Part shown: positions 16,381 to 26,069 of the stretch, piece after piece
Numbering within the stretch: position 1 is the first letter of the stretch
Layout: every line of letters begins with the position of its first letter
NCBI GenBank assembly: GCA_021776435.1
Contig: JAJFFW010000123.1
Span: forward strand, 1-42,362
From: Parvularculaceae bacterium
Lineage (GTDB): Bacteria; Pseudomonadota; Alphaproteobacteria; Caulobacterales; Parvularculaceae
DNA: 42,362 nucleotides
Direction of reading: 5' to 3'
Notes under the pieces: model-generated
Database searches by the model: none
The model's input: the letters and a program-made list of their open reading frames with translations, nothing else
Told to the model about the DNA's origin: nothing
Made by a program: the position numbers and the translations under genes

Positions 16381-16552
16381 AAGGCGACGCTCGTGGTTCT
16401 GGTCATTGATGGCGTCCAATACCATCGACCCGCTGACTTCCATTCACAATGTCAAAGAGCGCAGCAATGTCCTCTCGAGTCCTGATGCGAGGCGCTGATG
16501 ACAGGGATTATAAATGCGTCCCGACAGGCGGGGATAACTTTTTTTGAAAATC

Positions 16553-17311
16553 TTACGCATCGACTTCGAGACGTTCTACTTGCTGGGGATGCGTAAGATC
16601 AATCGACGGCCCGTTAATGGAATGAACATAGCCACGAACGCGAATAGGCGCCCCTTCGAGGGCTGACAAAACAAAGTTATTTTTTCCCCAGCGCCGGTTT
16701 AATCGTGTGGTGGCGCTGGCGGTAAAATCTGCGCGATAATCGTCCCCGAAATTGAGGTAAAACCGTCCCCGCACTGCGATGGCGCGACGCACCACCCCCT
16801 CAACCAGATGAAATGCGCCAATCGCATCATCGGCCCTCAACGCATCACGCACTCTATAGGCGCGCAATGCCCATAACCCCCGGCGATCACGACGCGCCGA
16901 TTGTTCGGATTTTAACAGACGCTCCAGGAACGGTGTGTTTTGGGTTTCAGGAGCAACGCGAGCGCCGCCCGCGCCAATTAACCGTTCTTGAAGCGTAATA
17001 CTTTCTGCACCGATCACATTCGCATTGATGACCAGCCGCCCCCATCGATCGGGAGGGCCGGTTTCATTGATTGTGATGCGTGTGGTCGTCAGGAGTTCAG
17101 TCAATATGCGCTGCGCCTCATAAGCATAAAGATCCGGACCAGAGGCGAGACCGATCACTGCCGGCGCCATAATATCGGAGAGCCGGTATTCGATGTCATC
17201 TTGAACAAAGCTATCACCGGACAACACGGTCAGCCCGTTTTTAGCGCGTGTTCTCGCGGCCGGCGAAGCAACCGCCGCAAGGGCGCCACCGAGGAAAATG
17301 CGTCGTTTCAT
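16553..17311 (-). CDS. Staphylococcal nuclease-fold protein, exported, probably catalytically impaired
   Basis: This 252-residue protein has an N-terminal export signal with a Tat-like RRIFLGG start (residues 1-23). An SNase-like OB-fold follows at about 25-150, then a less conserved region. The SNase landmarks align without gaps. The equivalent of Arg35 is kept in RLSDIMAP, but Asp40 is Met and Glu43 is Ala (RLSDIMAPAV instead of RL-x-x-x-D-x-P-E). The Arg87 equivalent survives in DRWGRL. Glu43 is the general base in staphylococcal nuclease, so I expect little or no nuclease activity. It is the last gene of the minus-strand A2M-pbpC operon and overlaps the pbpC stop by four bases (ATGA). A periplasmic binding or structural role is possible but not shown. 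Confidence 0.75.
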   Translation of the reverse strand: MKRRIFLGGALAAVASPAARTRAKNGLTVLSGDSFVQDDIEYRLSDIMAPAVIGLASGPDLYAYEAQRILTELLTTTRITINETGPPDRWGRLVINANVIGAESITLQERLIGAGGARVAPETQNTPFLERLLKSEQSARRDRRGLWALRAYRVRDALRADDAIGAFHLVEGVVRRAIAVRGRFYLNFGDDYRADFTASATTRLNRRWGKNNFVLSALEGAPIRVRGYVHSINGPSIDLTHPQQVERLEVDA

Positions 17312-19389
17312 CCCGATGAAATCACACGTACTTTTGCTTGTGCGGATCGGCCCTCTTCATCGACAACCGCGACAGAATAAAAACCGGGCGCATCAGGTCG
17401 CCAGAGGGTTCGCCCGCTGGTGGTCTCAACGTCGAGCGGGTCGCCGTCCACGAACCATCGATAGGCGCCCGCGCCTCCCCTCGCCGCAAGAACAAAACCA
17501 CGCGTCTCGTCTTGGGTCATTCGATCAAAAATCTCCACTCCATGCCGTGGAAAGATGATCTCGGGCGCAGGCAACGGGTCTTGCCTGTTAAACCGCGCCA
17601 GAGCGAAGGGAGCTTCTTCTTTCTTCGGATTGAATTGGGAGTCACCAACGCCCTCAGCGTCATTGCGGTTGAGCATGTCAAAGAGGTCGAACAAAAGCGG
17701 CGCCGCGGCTGCTCGCCCCGTCACGCCAGGACGGGGCGCGCCGTCGGCGCGGCCAACCCACGCAACAACCGTGTAACGGCCCGCATGCCCTGCAGACCAA
17801 GCATCCCGATAACCGTATGAGGTCCCCGTTTTAAAGGCGATACGCGGCGCCGCTTGCGCCAATGCGCCTGGCGCGCGCCCGGCAAGCGAAGGGCCCCCGG
17901 CAAGGATCGCCCTCACACGGTGCGCCGTATCCTCCGACATCAGACGATACCCGCTACCTTCGCTCTCCGAATTGTCCTGGTTGGTCATCCAGTGTAACGG
18001 TCGCACTTCACCGTCATCGGCCAACGCCGCGTATAATGAGGCGATCTCGTAGGCGGTCACACCCGCGCCGCCGAGCGCGATCGCCAGACTTAGTTCAGGA
18101 TTGGCGCTTGTTGGCGTTTTCAACTTCACGCCCGCAGCGGAAAGAATGGCTGCAAAGCGCCGTGCGCCCACTTTATCGAGGGTGCGAACGGCCGGCACAT
18201 TCAATGAATGTTGCAAAGCGTCGCGAACCCGCACTTCGCCGCGAAACAGTCGGTCGAAATTCTCGGGCGTATAGCTGCCGAATGAGCGCGGCATGTCATC
18301 GATCACGGTGTCCGCGCCAGCAATGCCGTCTTCAAAGGCGAGCGCATAGATAAATGGCTTTAAGGTCGACCCCGGTGAGCGAACAGCGCGTGTTAAATCG
18401 ATCCAACCGCCGGGCGCATCAAGTCCCGAGGAGCCAACGGCAACTCTTATTTCGCGCCTTTCATTATCGATGATGAGGGCTGCAGCGGTGGCGCCGTCAT
18501 CAGTGCGCGTCGCATGTGTTCTGACAATAGTCTCCGCCTGTCTTTGTAATTTTATATCCAGGCTGGATGAGATAACGCCTTCCCCCTGGGTTCCATATTC
18601 TGCGGCCAGGCGACGCGACGTATGATAGGCGGAGCGGGCAAAAGGTTTGCGTGATGAAGGAATACGCGCATCCCCGGCCTCAACCGCGAGGCGATGATCC
18701 AGCATCCCCGTTTCCGAAAGCCTGTTCAAGATCGCCTGCCGGGCGGCCTTCGCCGTCACAGCGTGACGATCGGGCCGCCGTGCTTCCGGCGCTTGCGGCA
18801 ATGCGATCAACAGGGCCTGTTCAGCGTCGGTTAAATACAATGGCTCTTTTCCAAAATAGGAAAGGCTGGCGGCGCGAACACCTTCAAGGTTCCCGCCATA
18901 AGGCGCCAGGGTCAGATAAAGCTCCAGAATTTCCTGTTTTGTCAGGCGGCGCTCGATCTGAAGGGCACGGAGCATTTCGATAAATTTTGCACCGAAGGTG
19001 CGCGGCCTTGGCTCTAATAGTCGCGCCGTCTGCATGGTCAGGGTGGAGGCGCCAGACATAACCCGCCCCGCACGCACTGAGCTGAGTGTCGCGCGTAAGA
19101 CCGCAGCCGCGTCGATCCCTGGATGGCGCCAGAATCGTTTGTCTTCGACTGCAATGAGGCGCTCAACAAATGTCTGATCGATAGACTCAAGATCAGCCGC
19201 GAACCGCCACCGGTCTTGTTGGTTTTGAAATGCGTGCACCCATCGGCCCTCCCGGTCGACGACAAGGGGGCTGATATTTTGAACCCGCTCCAGAGGAGGC
19301 GGAAACAGGAAATCAAGGGCGACAACGGACACCGCGATAAAGGCGCCAAGCCCGAGAGCTTGCATCGCATATTGTCTCCAACCGCCCAT
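17308..19389 (-). CDS. pbpC: Penicillin-binding protein 1C
   Basis: This 693-residue bifunctional peptidoglycan synthase has one N-terminal membrane anchor (about residues 8-30). The glycosyltransferase domain contains the catalytic Glu82 in VEDKRFWRHPG, then GASTLTMQTARLLEPR and LELYLTLAPYGGNLEGV. The transpeptidase domain has Ser341 in SPGSTLKPF, SLN at 395-397 and KTGTS at 520-524. A C-terminal BiPBP_C/immunoglobulin-like domain (about 610-690, with PRHGVEIF and FYSVAVVDEEG) is the PBP1C signature. It overlaps the A2M stop by one base (TAATG on the minus strand) and overlaps the downstream nuclease-fold gene by four, so the three genes form one translationally coupled operon. The A2M partner fits the known YfhM-PbpC arrangement. 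Confidence 0.95.
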   Translation of the reverse strand: MGGWRQYAMQALGLGAFIAVSVVALDFLFPPPLERVQNISPLVVDREGRWVHAFQNQQDRWRFAADLESIDQTFVERLIAVEDKRFWRHPGIDAAAVLRATLSSVRAGRVMSGASTLTMQTARLLEPRPRTFGAKFIEMLRALQIERRLTKQEILELYLTLAPYGGNLEGVRAASLSYFGKEPLYLTDAEQALLIALPQAPEARRPDRHAVTAKAARQAILNRLSETGMLDHRLAVEAGDARIPSSRKPFARSAYHTSRRLAAEYGTQGEGVISSSLDIKLQRQAETIVRTHATRTDDGATAAALIIDNERREIRVAVGSSGLDAPGGWIDLTRAVRSPGSTLKPFIYALAFEDGIAGADTVIDDMPRSFGSYTPENFDRLFRGEVRVRDALQHSLNVPAVRTLDKVGARRFAAILSAAGVKLKTPTSANPELSLAIALGGAGVTAYEIASLYAALADDGEVRPLHWMTNQDNSESEGSGYRLMSEDTAHRVRAILAGGPSLAGRAPGALAQAAPRIAFKTGTSYGYRDAWSAGHAGRYTVVAWVGRADGAPRPGVTGRAAAAPLLFDLFDMLNRNDAEGVGDSQFNPKKEEAPFALARFNRQDPLPAPEIIFPRHGVEIFDRMTQDETRGFVLAARGGAGAYRWFVDGDPLDVETTSGRTLWRPDAPGFYSVAVVDEEGRSAQAKVRVISSG

Positions 19390-22300
19390 TACCGCGCCGC
19401 GCCGATGGACAGTTCACGCGCAGCCGTGCGTGCAACAACGCCCGGCCTGTACATGTCTTCGATCACAGCCCCGGGCAGCACATAGCCCCCCGGTGTCACG
19501 GCTCGAACGATGTAGGCGAGTGTGAAACGGTCCTTACGCAAGTCGACCGCGGCGATGAACCGATCATCACGCGCTTCTGCAACGCGCGGATAGGTGATCG
19601 CGCCGATCCATTTGTAAGGACCGGTTCGTCCCTCGCCGCCGCCATCATCAGGCCGCAGGATGGTTTCGATCTCAAAACCCGCAGGTAAAAGATCTGCGAT
19701 AATGGCCGGATGTAACCGGTCATCAGTGGCCTGACCTGTCAGGACAACAACGAGACGGTCGTTCTGGCGCACTGTTTTTAAATCCACCGGTCGACCATCA
19801 CGGGTGACGATCCTCTTCGACAGCGAGAAGCCTTGTGCAGTGGGCGCTGGCGGCTGGAGCGGCGCACCGGAGACCGTCACCGTGCGAAAGAGTTGTCCAT
19901 CGCCGTCATTGCGATAGGCGACCCCTGCCAATACGTCTTCTGCGCTTGGTTCAAATGACGGCGCCGGAGACAGGTTCGCCAACGCCTCCCCGTCTATCGA
20001 GATCGACACCGGCCCGGCGGCTCTCAATAGAGCTTGCGAGGCCAGCAACACAAAAGCCTTCTCTTGCGTGTGCAGTCGGGCAGGCTCTTTCATCATCGAT
20101 GAGAACGATTCCGAGAGGGACTCGACAAGATCATCGGCCCCGGTTTCCGCCGCCAGACTGAGAAGACCGGATACATCGCGCAATGGCGTTTGGTAATAAT
20201 CCGTCTGATTATCCCAACCGATCGCCTCCACGGCTTTTTTGAACGCACTGGTGGCGCGGGCGCGGTCGCCCATCATCGACAGAGCGGCGGCGATATGCGC
20301 CCGAGCCAGCGGGCTCGGCGTGTCATCCAGGAGCGCGTCATGAAAATAACGCAGGTCTGACAGATCCGCCCGCCCGGCGCGAGCCAGCACATAGAGCGCA
20401 TACGCAGCCGAACGCTTGCGAAGGTAAGCCGTCTTGTCGCTCGAATTGTTTCCTTCGTAAGCGCGTGTCTGGTAGCTCACCGAAATCCAACGATCAACGC
20501 GGGCGATCTGGGAGAGAGCTTCGTAGGACTGATCGAGCGCCGCTTGAGGGACTCCGTAGCCTGCAAGTTTTGCGCGATAGAGGAAATCAGTCACGTAGGG
20601 ACCGAGCCATGCTGACGCATACCCATCGCCTTCCCGCCAAAGTCCGAAAGCCCCGTCCGGTCCCTGGCGGTTGAGGAGCGTGTTGATGGCGGTTTGAACC
20701 CGTGGGCGCACCGCGCGTTCCGGTCCTCGACCCGCTTCCCCTCCAAGAATATCAATAAACAACAGCGGCATCGCCGAACTCGTCAACTGTTCCGAACAGC
20801 CATACGGATAGCGATACAGAGCATCGAGCAGCGGTCCGGGCTCCACGCCTCTGAGCCGCGAATAGGACACGCTGACCTCGGCAGAGCCTGTGATAAAGCG
20901 ATCAGTCAGCGCTTTGGTCAAAGCGAAGCTCTCGCCTGGCGCCTGAGCGACGGTGCGGACTTCCGTGACCGGAAAGAACGGCGTTCGCACTTGAATGGGA
21001 TACTCTCGTGACACCGCAAATCCACCTGCCCCGGCCACGTTTAACGTCACTTTGCCGATCCCGGTTTCGTTGGCGGAGAACGAAAAACTTTGCGTCTGTT
21101 TTTCGCCTTTTCGAAGCGTAAAGGTTTGTGTTTGAGAAAGCGCGATTGGTCCTTCGCCGTTCAGGGTCACGACATAGTCGCCATCGTCCCCGTCCACATT
21201 ATCGATCAAAAGCGTCGCTTGCGCTGTATCACCGGGCGCGAGATAGCGTGGCAATGCCAACTCTGCAGGGACGCGATCTCGCACCGTGAGAGGATCCGCT
21301 TTGGCGCCGAGCTTTTCATCGCTCCACGCAACCGCCATCAAGCGAAGCTCACCGTTAAAGTCAGGGATTTCGATCGGCACGACGGCGCGCCCGCCGCTGC
21401 CGACAGTCACCACGCCAGAAAACAGGGCGACCGATTTCGTGGGAACGACCGTCAGCCCCTCGCCGCCCAGTTGATCACCGCCAAATCGTTTTGGGGCGCC
21501 AAGATTTGCGTGCAGGATCCGTCCGTAGTCATCCCGTATTTCAACGCCGAGTTTCTTCTTACCGTAAAAATAATCAACCGGGTCGGGGGATTCGAACTTT
21601 GTCAGGCGCAAAATGCCCTCATCGACGGCGGCAAGTGTCAACATCACTCTTTCTCCGGCGCCCGCGCCCTTAATCGTCACCGGTAAGTCAAGCTTTTGGC
21701 GTGGACGCATAACCTCAGGCGCGTCGAAGGAGACTTCAAATGTACTGTCAGACATGTCGAACGGCACATAGGTGACAGCCATGGCGCGTCTGGGAACGGG
21801 CTGGTCGACAACTTCTCGCGGCGTCACGACTGTCGCGAGGACATAAAACCCCGCCCCCCAGGACGGGTCCGTGTCGATGATAATTTCGCGGCTTTTCTTC
21901 TCGACCTTCAGCCGTTGAACAAGGTGAACCTTATCCGTGGCGACGACCACGATGGCCTCGCCAGCATAAGGTGCATCCAGAACCAGCCGCGCGCGCGCGC
22001 CAGGGACCACTTTTGTTTCGGACCGAGTCAAGGCCGCTTGATCGGGCGTATCAGCGCCAGCCGCATAAGATCGCCACCCCACATAAAAGCGGATATCGGT
22101 CCGTGCCTCTGCGCCGGATTCCCAAACCGTCAAGCGGTAGGTTCCATAGTCAAGACGCTGGGAGATTTGCGTCTTTCCATCCGCTTTAGTTTGTGCACGC
22201 CCTTCGGCAATTAAAACGTCTTTATAGGATCGCCGCCAGCGCCATTCCCCATCATCCCGATACCAGTCAAACCAGTAATCTTCTTCAACCAACCGCCATT

Positions 22301-24335
22301 CGAGTTCGCCTTTCACCGCCTGGCCTTGCCAATCGATAAGAAGCGCATCGATCTCGGCAGGTTCGTTCCGGCCGAAGCCACTCCCCTCGCCGGCGCGTTT
22401 CAAGCCGACATAATGGTCGTCAGGCCGAACGGGAATGCGCGCACTTTCTCGAACCACGCGCCCGCCGGGCTCTACGACGCCGACAACCACATCAGCACGC
22501 ATAGGCGCGCCGATACCGACCGGCGCCTCATCAGCGGGTAGAATGAACTGTGCATTGCCCTCCCCATCCGTGACCGTATTTGGCAGATGGATAAAGCGCT
22601 CGTCAAAACGACTATTGACCGGTCCAAAACGATATCCCGGAGAATCCGGGAACGGATTGGGGTCAAGCCGTAACCGCACTTCCCCCTCAACAGCCAGTCC
22701 GGCCGCCGGCGCCCCATAGAGATACCGGCTGGCGACCGTTATCGGTCTGGTGTCGCCCGGCCGGATCGGAGTTTGCTCATCAAGGTCCAGTTTGACTTCG
22801 AGGCGCTGCGGCACAAAATCTTCGACGGAAAAGGAGTCTCCGCCAACCCGTCCTGCGCCGTCAGCCTCTACATCAATCCGCCAGACGCCCCTCGGCGCGG
22901 ATCGAGGGGTTTCATAATCAAATGTAAACCCGCCAATATTTGTCTTCTCGATACGGATATTTTTTGCTTCAACGCCGTTGGGTTTGCTGATGCTGACCGA
23001 CAGCTTCCGGTCTTCGACAGCCTTGCCGGCGGCGTCACGTAATAACCCTGAAATGTGAACCGTTTCGCCCGGTCGATAGATGCCCCGGTCAAGATAAACA
23101 TAGGCGTCAAGTTTCGACGGCGCCGCTCTGCCCGCGATGGCGTGATCGGACAAATCGAGGGGGGTGCGATCGAGATCAAGCGCCGCAAAATCATCTTGAG
23201 GACCGTACGCCATAATCATGCGCGGCGTCAGAGGATAATCTCCGTTAAGCGCCGGACCTTCGAAACGCGCGCGCCCGTCGGCATTGGTTACGGCCTTTGC
23301 TAGTTCATCATTATTGGTGGCAATCATGATCAACTCAACGCCAACGAGAGGACGCGCGGTTGATATGGAACGTGCAAAAACGTCTATGCCTTCAGCGCTT
23401 GAATAGGTGGTCAGCGCCATGTCCGTGAACATGATCCAACGCCAGGTGTTCGCCTGACGGCGGTTATCGGCTCCAGGAGAGGAATCGCGTGCACGGACAA
23501 AATAAGCGCCCGGCTTTAATTCTTTTAACGCGGCGCCAAGCGCGAATACGGTTGTCGTGGTTTCATTACGTTCACCAGAGGTTTCGATTTCGCCTTGCCA
23601 CACAAGAGCGCCAACATCGTCACCACTTTCCTCACCGTATACATAATCATAATCGTCTTCACCGCTTGAGCGCCCTTTGACCATCTCTTTGCGCGCAAGG
23701 GAGCGATCAGAAACGCGACGGACAGTGATTTCGACTTTTTCGACATTGACCGTTTCAATGCCAAGACCGTCAGCTTCAAGCCGGGGCAAGATTACGCCGT
23801 CCCCCGCAAAACCCACATAAGCAGGCTTATCGCCAAAGGCGACAACGATTTCCTCGGCGCGGGCAAGACGTTCGTCCTTGGCGCTTGGCAGTCCAGCCCG
23901 CAAGGTCACCCGGTAATCCTTGTCAAAAGACAGTCCTGAAAGGCAGAGCGACGTCCCGTCCGCATCGATCGCGGGTTTTTCTTCTGGGGTCAGGCGGACA
24001 AAATCTGCATAATTGACCTTTCCCGACCGATCGAGCGGGCGCGTAAACTGAAAGCAGGCGCGCGGTGTCTCGCCATCAGTTTCCAGGACCAGGCGCTGAT
24101 AGGCAAATTCATCAGGGATTTCTGACGCCGGCCGGCGCGCATCGTCGGCGCGGGGTTCCTGAAACGCCCGGCGCTGAAGGCCCGTATCATCCTCTCGCGT
24201 CTCTGAAGCACTCAAAGGTTGCCCGGTAAAAAGGGCGCTCTCTCCGCCGGGAGCGATCACACGCCCCAGCAAAACGCCCAACCCGAAGGCGCCCAGAATA
24301 ATTGCCGCTAATATCGCTGCTTTGCTGCGTGTCAT
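19389..24335 (-). CDS. Bacterial alpha-2-macroglobulin family protein (YfhM-like)
   Basis: This 1648-residue protein is a bacterial alpha-2-macroglobulin, a periplasmic protease trap that works with PBP1C. The N-terminus is a single hydrophobic anchor (residues about 8-29). I see no lipobox cysteine, so it may be held by this segment instead of by a lipid as in E. coli YfhM. Macroglobulin-like domains (MG) fill the first 1100 residues. The reactive thioester motif is intact: Cys1180-Ser-Glu-Gln1183 in YPYGCSEQLTSS, within the alpha/alpha toroid that follows. The GGRVVRESARIPVR region and several SAEGIDVF-type MG repeats also fit. A GGGAGG ribosome site lies 10 bases before the ATG, which is the first gene of the operon. 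Its length is typical of the family. Confidence 0.93.
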   Translation of the reverse strand: MTRSKAAILAAIILGAFGLGVLLGRVIAPGGESALFTGQPLSASETREDDTGLQRRAFQEPRADDARRPASEIPDEFAYQRLVLETDGETPRACFQFTRPLDRSGKVNYADFVRLTPEEKPAIDADGTSLCLSGLSFDKDYRVTLRAGLPSAKDERLARAEEIVVAFGDKPAYVGFAGDGVILPRLEADGLGIETVNVEKVEITVRRVSDRSLARKEMVKGRSSGEDDYDYVYGEESGDDVGALVWQGEIETSGERNETTTTVFALGAALKELKPGAYFVRARDSSPGADNRRQANTWRWIMFTDMALTTYSSAEGIDVFARSISTARPLVGVELIMIATNNDELAKAVTNADGRARFEGPALNGDYPLTPRMIMAYGPQDDFAALDLDRTPLDLSDHAIAGRAAPSKLDAYVYLDRGIYRPGETVHISGLLRDAAGKAVEDRKLSVSISKPNGVEAKNIRIEKTNIGGFTFDYETPRSAPRGVWRIDVEADGAGRVGGDSFSVEDFVPQRLEVKLDLDEQTPIRPGDTRPITVASRYLYGAPAAGLAVEGEVRLRLDPNPFPDSPGYRFGPVNSRFDERFIHLPNTVTDGEGNAQFILPADEAPVGIGAPMRADVVVGVVEPGGRVVRESARIPVRPDDHYVGLKRAGEGSGFGRNEPAEIDALLIDWQGQAVKGELEWRLVEEDYWFDWYRDDGEWRWRRSYKDVLIAEGRAQTKADGKTQISQRLDYGTYRLTVWESGAEARTDIRFYVGWRSYAAGADTPDQAALTRSETKVVPGARARLVLDAPYAGEAIVVVATDKVHLVQRLKVEKKSREIIIDTDPSWGAGFYVLATVVTPREVVDQPVPRRAMAVTYVPFDMSDSTFEVSFDAPEVMRPRQKLDLPVTIKGAGAGERVMLTLAAVDEGILRLTKFESPDPVDYFYGKKKLGVEIRDDYGRILHANLGAPKRFGGDQLGGEGLTVVPTKSVALFSGVVTVGSGGRAVVPIEIPDFNGELRLMAVAWSDEKLGAKADPLTVRDRVPAELALPRYLAPGDTAQATLLIDNVDGDDGDYVVTLNGEGPIALSQTQTFTLRKGEKQTQSFSFSANETGIGKVTLNVAGAGGFAVSREYPIQVRTPFFPVTEVRTVAQAPGESFALTKALTDRFITGSAEVSVSYSRLRGVEPGPLLDALYRYPYGCSEQLTSSAMPLLFIDILGGEAGRGPERAVRPRVQTAINTLLNRQGPDGAFGLWREGDGYASAWLGPYVTDFLYRAKLAGYGVPQAALDQSYEALSQIARVDRWISVSYQTRAYEGNNSSDKTAYLRKRSAAYALYVLARAGRADLSDLRYFHDALLDDTPSPLARAHIAAALSMMGDRARATSAFKKAVEAIGWDNQTDYYQTPLRDVSGLLSLAAETGADDLVESLSESFSSMMKEPARLHTQEKAFVLLASQALLRAAGPVSISIDGEALANLSPAPSFEPSAEDVLAGVAYRNDGDGQLFRTVTVSGAPLQPPAPTAQGFSLSKRIVTRDGRPVDLKTVRQNDRLVVVLTGQATDDRLHPAIIADLLPAGFEIETILRPDDGGGEGRTGPYKWIGAITYPRVAEARDDRFIAAVDLRKDRFTLAYIVRAVTPGGYVLPGAVIEDMYRPGVVARTAARELSIGAAR

Positions 24336-24584
24336 GCGCGCTGCCTCCCTCTCTTGAACCTACGCCCCAAGCGCTCATTGAGACTATGAATTATGGCCGT
24401 TAATCAACAGAAGGAAAACGATTCTGTGATAGTTTCTCGATTTATTCGGGTGCTTCCCAGTTGAAATCAAGCGGACAGGAAGCGAATGCCGCCATCATTG
24501 CCCAGGGCGCGGTTTTTGTTGCACACCCACCCGCAAAACTGGTTTCAACATTCACGGATGCACTCTATCGTAAGATGCGCCAGA

Positions 24585-24661
24585 GTCCCCGTAGCTCAGC
24601 AGGATAGAGCACCAGATTCCTAATCTGGGGGTCACAGGTTCGAATCCTGTCGGGGACGCCA
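24585..24661 (+). tRNA. tRNA-Arg, anticodon CCU
   Basis: A complete cloverleaf is seen. The acceptor stem is GTCCCCG (24585-24591) with CGGGGAC (24651-24657). The D-arm contains AGCTCAGCAGGATAGAGC. The anticodon stem CCAGA/TCTGG carries the loop TTCCTAA with CCT at 24619-24621. The T-arm includes GGTTCGAATCC. G is the discriminator base and CCA is encoded at 24659-24661. It reads AGG codons. The 249 bases before it back to the A2M gene show nothing else I can support. Confidence 0.97.
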
Positions 24662-24756
24662 TAATCAATCGACACGCATCGTGATCAAACAGGCCTGAGT
24701 CTTGCGTTGACAGATTCAACCCCAACCGGGACACGCAAAACAGGCCGGATTCAGCT

Positions 24757-26061
24757 ATGCGCGATATGGTTCTCCTCAGTTTTGTGGTGATCTGCCTGAT
24801 CATCACCCTTCGCTATCCCTTTGTTGGAATTTTGACGTGGGCGTGGTTTACCTTAATGACCCCCCATCAAGCTGCCTTTGGCCTCACCGGCATACCGGTT
24901 AACGCCATCATCGCGGGGGTGACTTTAATTGCTGTTTTCGCTTCGAAGGAACTCTGGCGTTTCCGGCTCGATTCCATCTCTGGCTTGATCTTGGCCTTAG
25001 CGGGATGGTTGACGATTTCCCAAACATTCTCCCTCGATGCGGAGTATTCCGCCCCCTATTACGACCGCTTCATGAAAGCATTGGTCTTCATTTTCATGGT
25101 CTCTCAAATGGCTTCTGACAAACTCCGCTTTCACGCCCTGATTTGGGTTTTGGTGATTGCAATTGGATTTTTCGCGGCCAAGGGTGCGGTTTTCACGGTT
25201 GCAACACTGGGCCAGCATCACGTAATGGGCATGCCGCATACTGTTCTAGAAGATAACAACCATTTTGGAATCGCTACTGCGACGATACTGCCCATGATAC
25301 TTTATCTGCACTCTCAAGCAGCACGGCCCTGGGTTCGTCGCGGCTTACTGGTGCTCTTTGGGATGTCCATCGTCGCGATCATCGGCACACAATCGCGTGG
25401 CGCATTTATAGCCCTCGTCGTTTTTGCCGGTTTCTTCTGGTTGCGGTCCCAACGGAAAATGACAATCCTGGCCGGCCTGTTTTTGATTATGGCGCCGACC
25501 ATCGCGTTCATGCCTGCGAAATGGACCGATCGAATGAGCACCATTTCTGAAGCAAGCAAAGACTCCTCTTTCATGGGCAGGGTCGACGCCTGGATCATCA
25601 ATGCAAAACTGGCGGCGGAGAATCCGGTCACCGGGGTAGGCTTGCGGAATTCTTATCAGAAAAAAATTGCGATGACTGTTGATCTCACGCGCGCTGAACG
25701 CGCCAGAGCCGCACACAGTATTTATTTTGAAGTTCTTGGCGGCGCTGGATATATCGGTTTGGGTATCTATCTCATGTTATTTGCAAATGCTTTCTTCAGT
25801 GCAAGAACAATATATCAAAGACGATCCGACCCGGCGGTGGCGCCCTGGCAATCCGGTTTTGCCTATCATGCACAAATTTCATTGATTGTTTTCGCAGTCG
25901 GCGGCGCTTCCATATCAATAGAAATGTGGGAAGGCTATCTTGTAGTCATAGCCCTTATCGCCGCCCTCACCCGCCAGATGCCCAAGAATGAAAGAACGTC
26001 AGATCATGCGTTTCGCGATATGCGCACGGCATCCTTACGCCGAAAGCGCGCGGCCAGCTAA
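24757..26061 (+). CDS. O-antigen ligase-like membrane protein, exosortase-associated type
   Basis: This 434-residue polytopic membrane protein has about 10-12 hydrophobic segments. The N-terminus (MRDMVLLSFVVICLI, then RYPFVGILTWAWFTLMTPHQ) closely resembles the family annotated as putative O-glycosylation ligase of the exosortase A system, a branch of the Wzy/WaaL ligases. The large periplasmic loop contains TQSRGAFIAL and GVGLRNSY, with a conserved ARAAHSIYFEVLGGAGYIGL, typical of the Wzy_C region. These enzymes join glycan chains to lipid or protein acceptors. No exosortase, PEP-CTERM or polysaccharide cluster is in the window, so the acceptor is unknown. It converges on the CDF gene with 8 bases between stops. 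Confidence 0.82.
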   Translation: MRDMVLLSFVVICLIITLRYPFVGILTWAWFTLMTPHQAAFGLTGIPVNAIIAGVTLIAVFASKELWRFRLDSISGLILALAGWLTISQTFSLDAEYSAPYYDRFMKALVFIFMVSQMASDKLRFHALIWVLVIAIGFFAAKGAVFTVATLGQHHVMGMPHTVLEDNNHFGIATATILPMILYLHSQAARPWVRRGLLVLFGMSIVAIIGTQSRGAFIALVVFAGFFWLRSQRKMTILAGLFLIMAPTIAFMPAKWTDRMSTISEASKDSSFMGRVDAWIINAKLAAENPVTGVGLRNSYQKKIAMTVDLTRAERARAAHSIYFEVLGGAGYIGLGIYLMLFANAFFSARTIYQRRSDPAVAPWQSGFAYHAQISLIVFAVGGASISIEMWEGYLVVIALIAALTRQMPKNERTSDHAFRDMRTASLRRKRAAS

Positions 26062-26069
26062 GCACGGTG

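Noticed and set aside
16420-16516. Minus-strand frame reading about 30 residues (APRIRTREDIAALFDIVNG...) in the gap after carD
   Set aside because: The codons look good, but no start codon is available after an upstream TAA and I recognise no family. It may be a decayed gene fragment; I did not list it as a gene.
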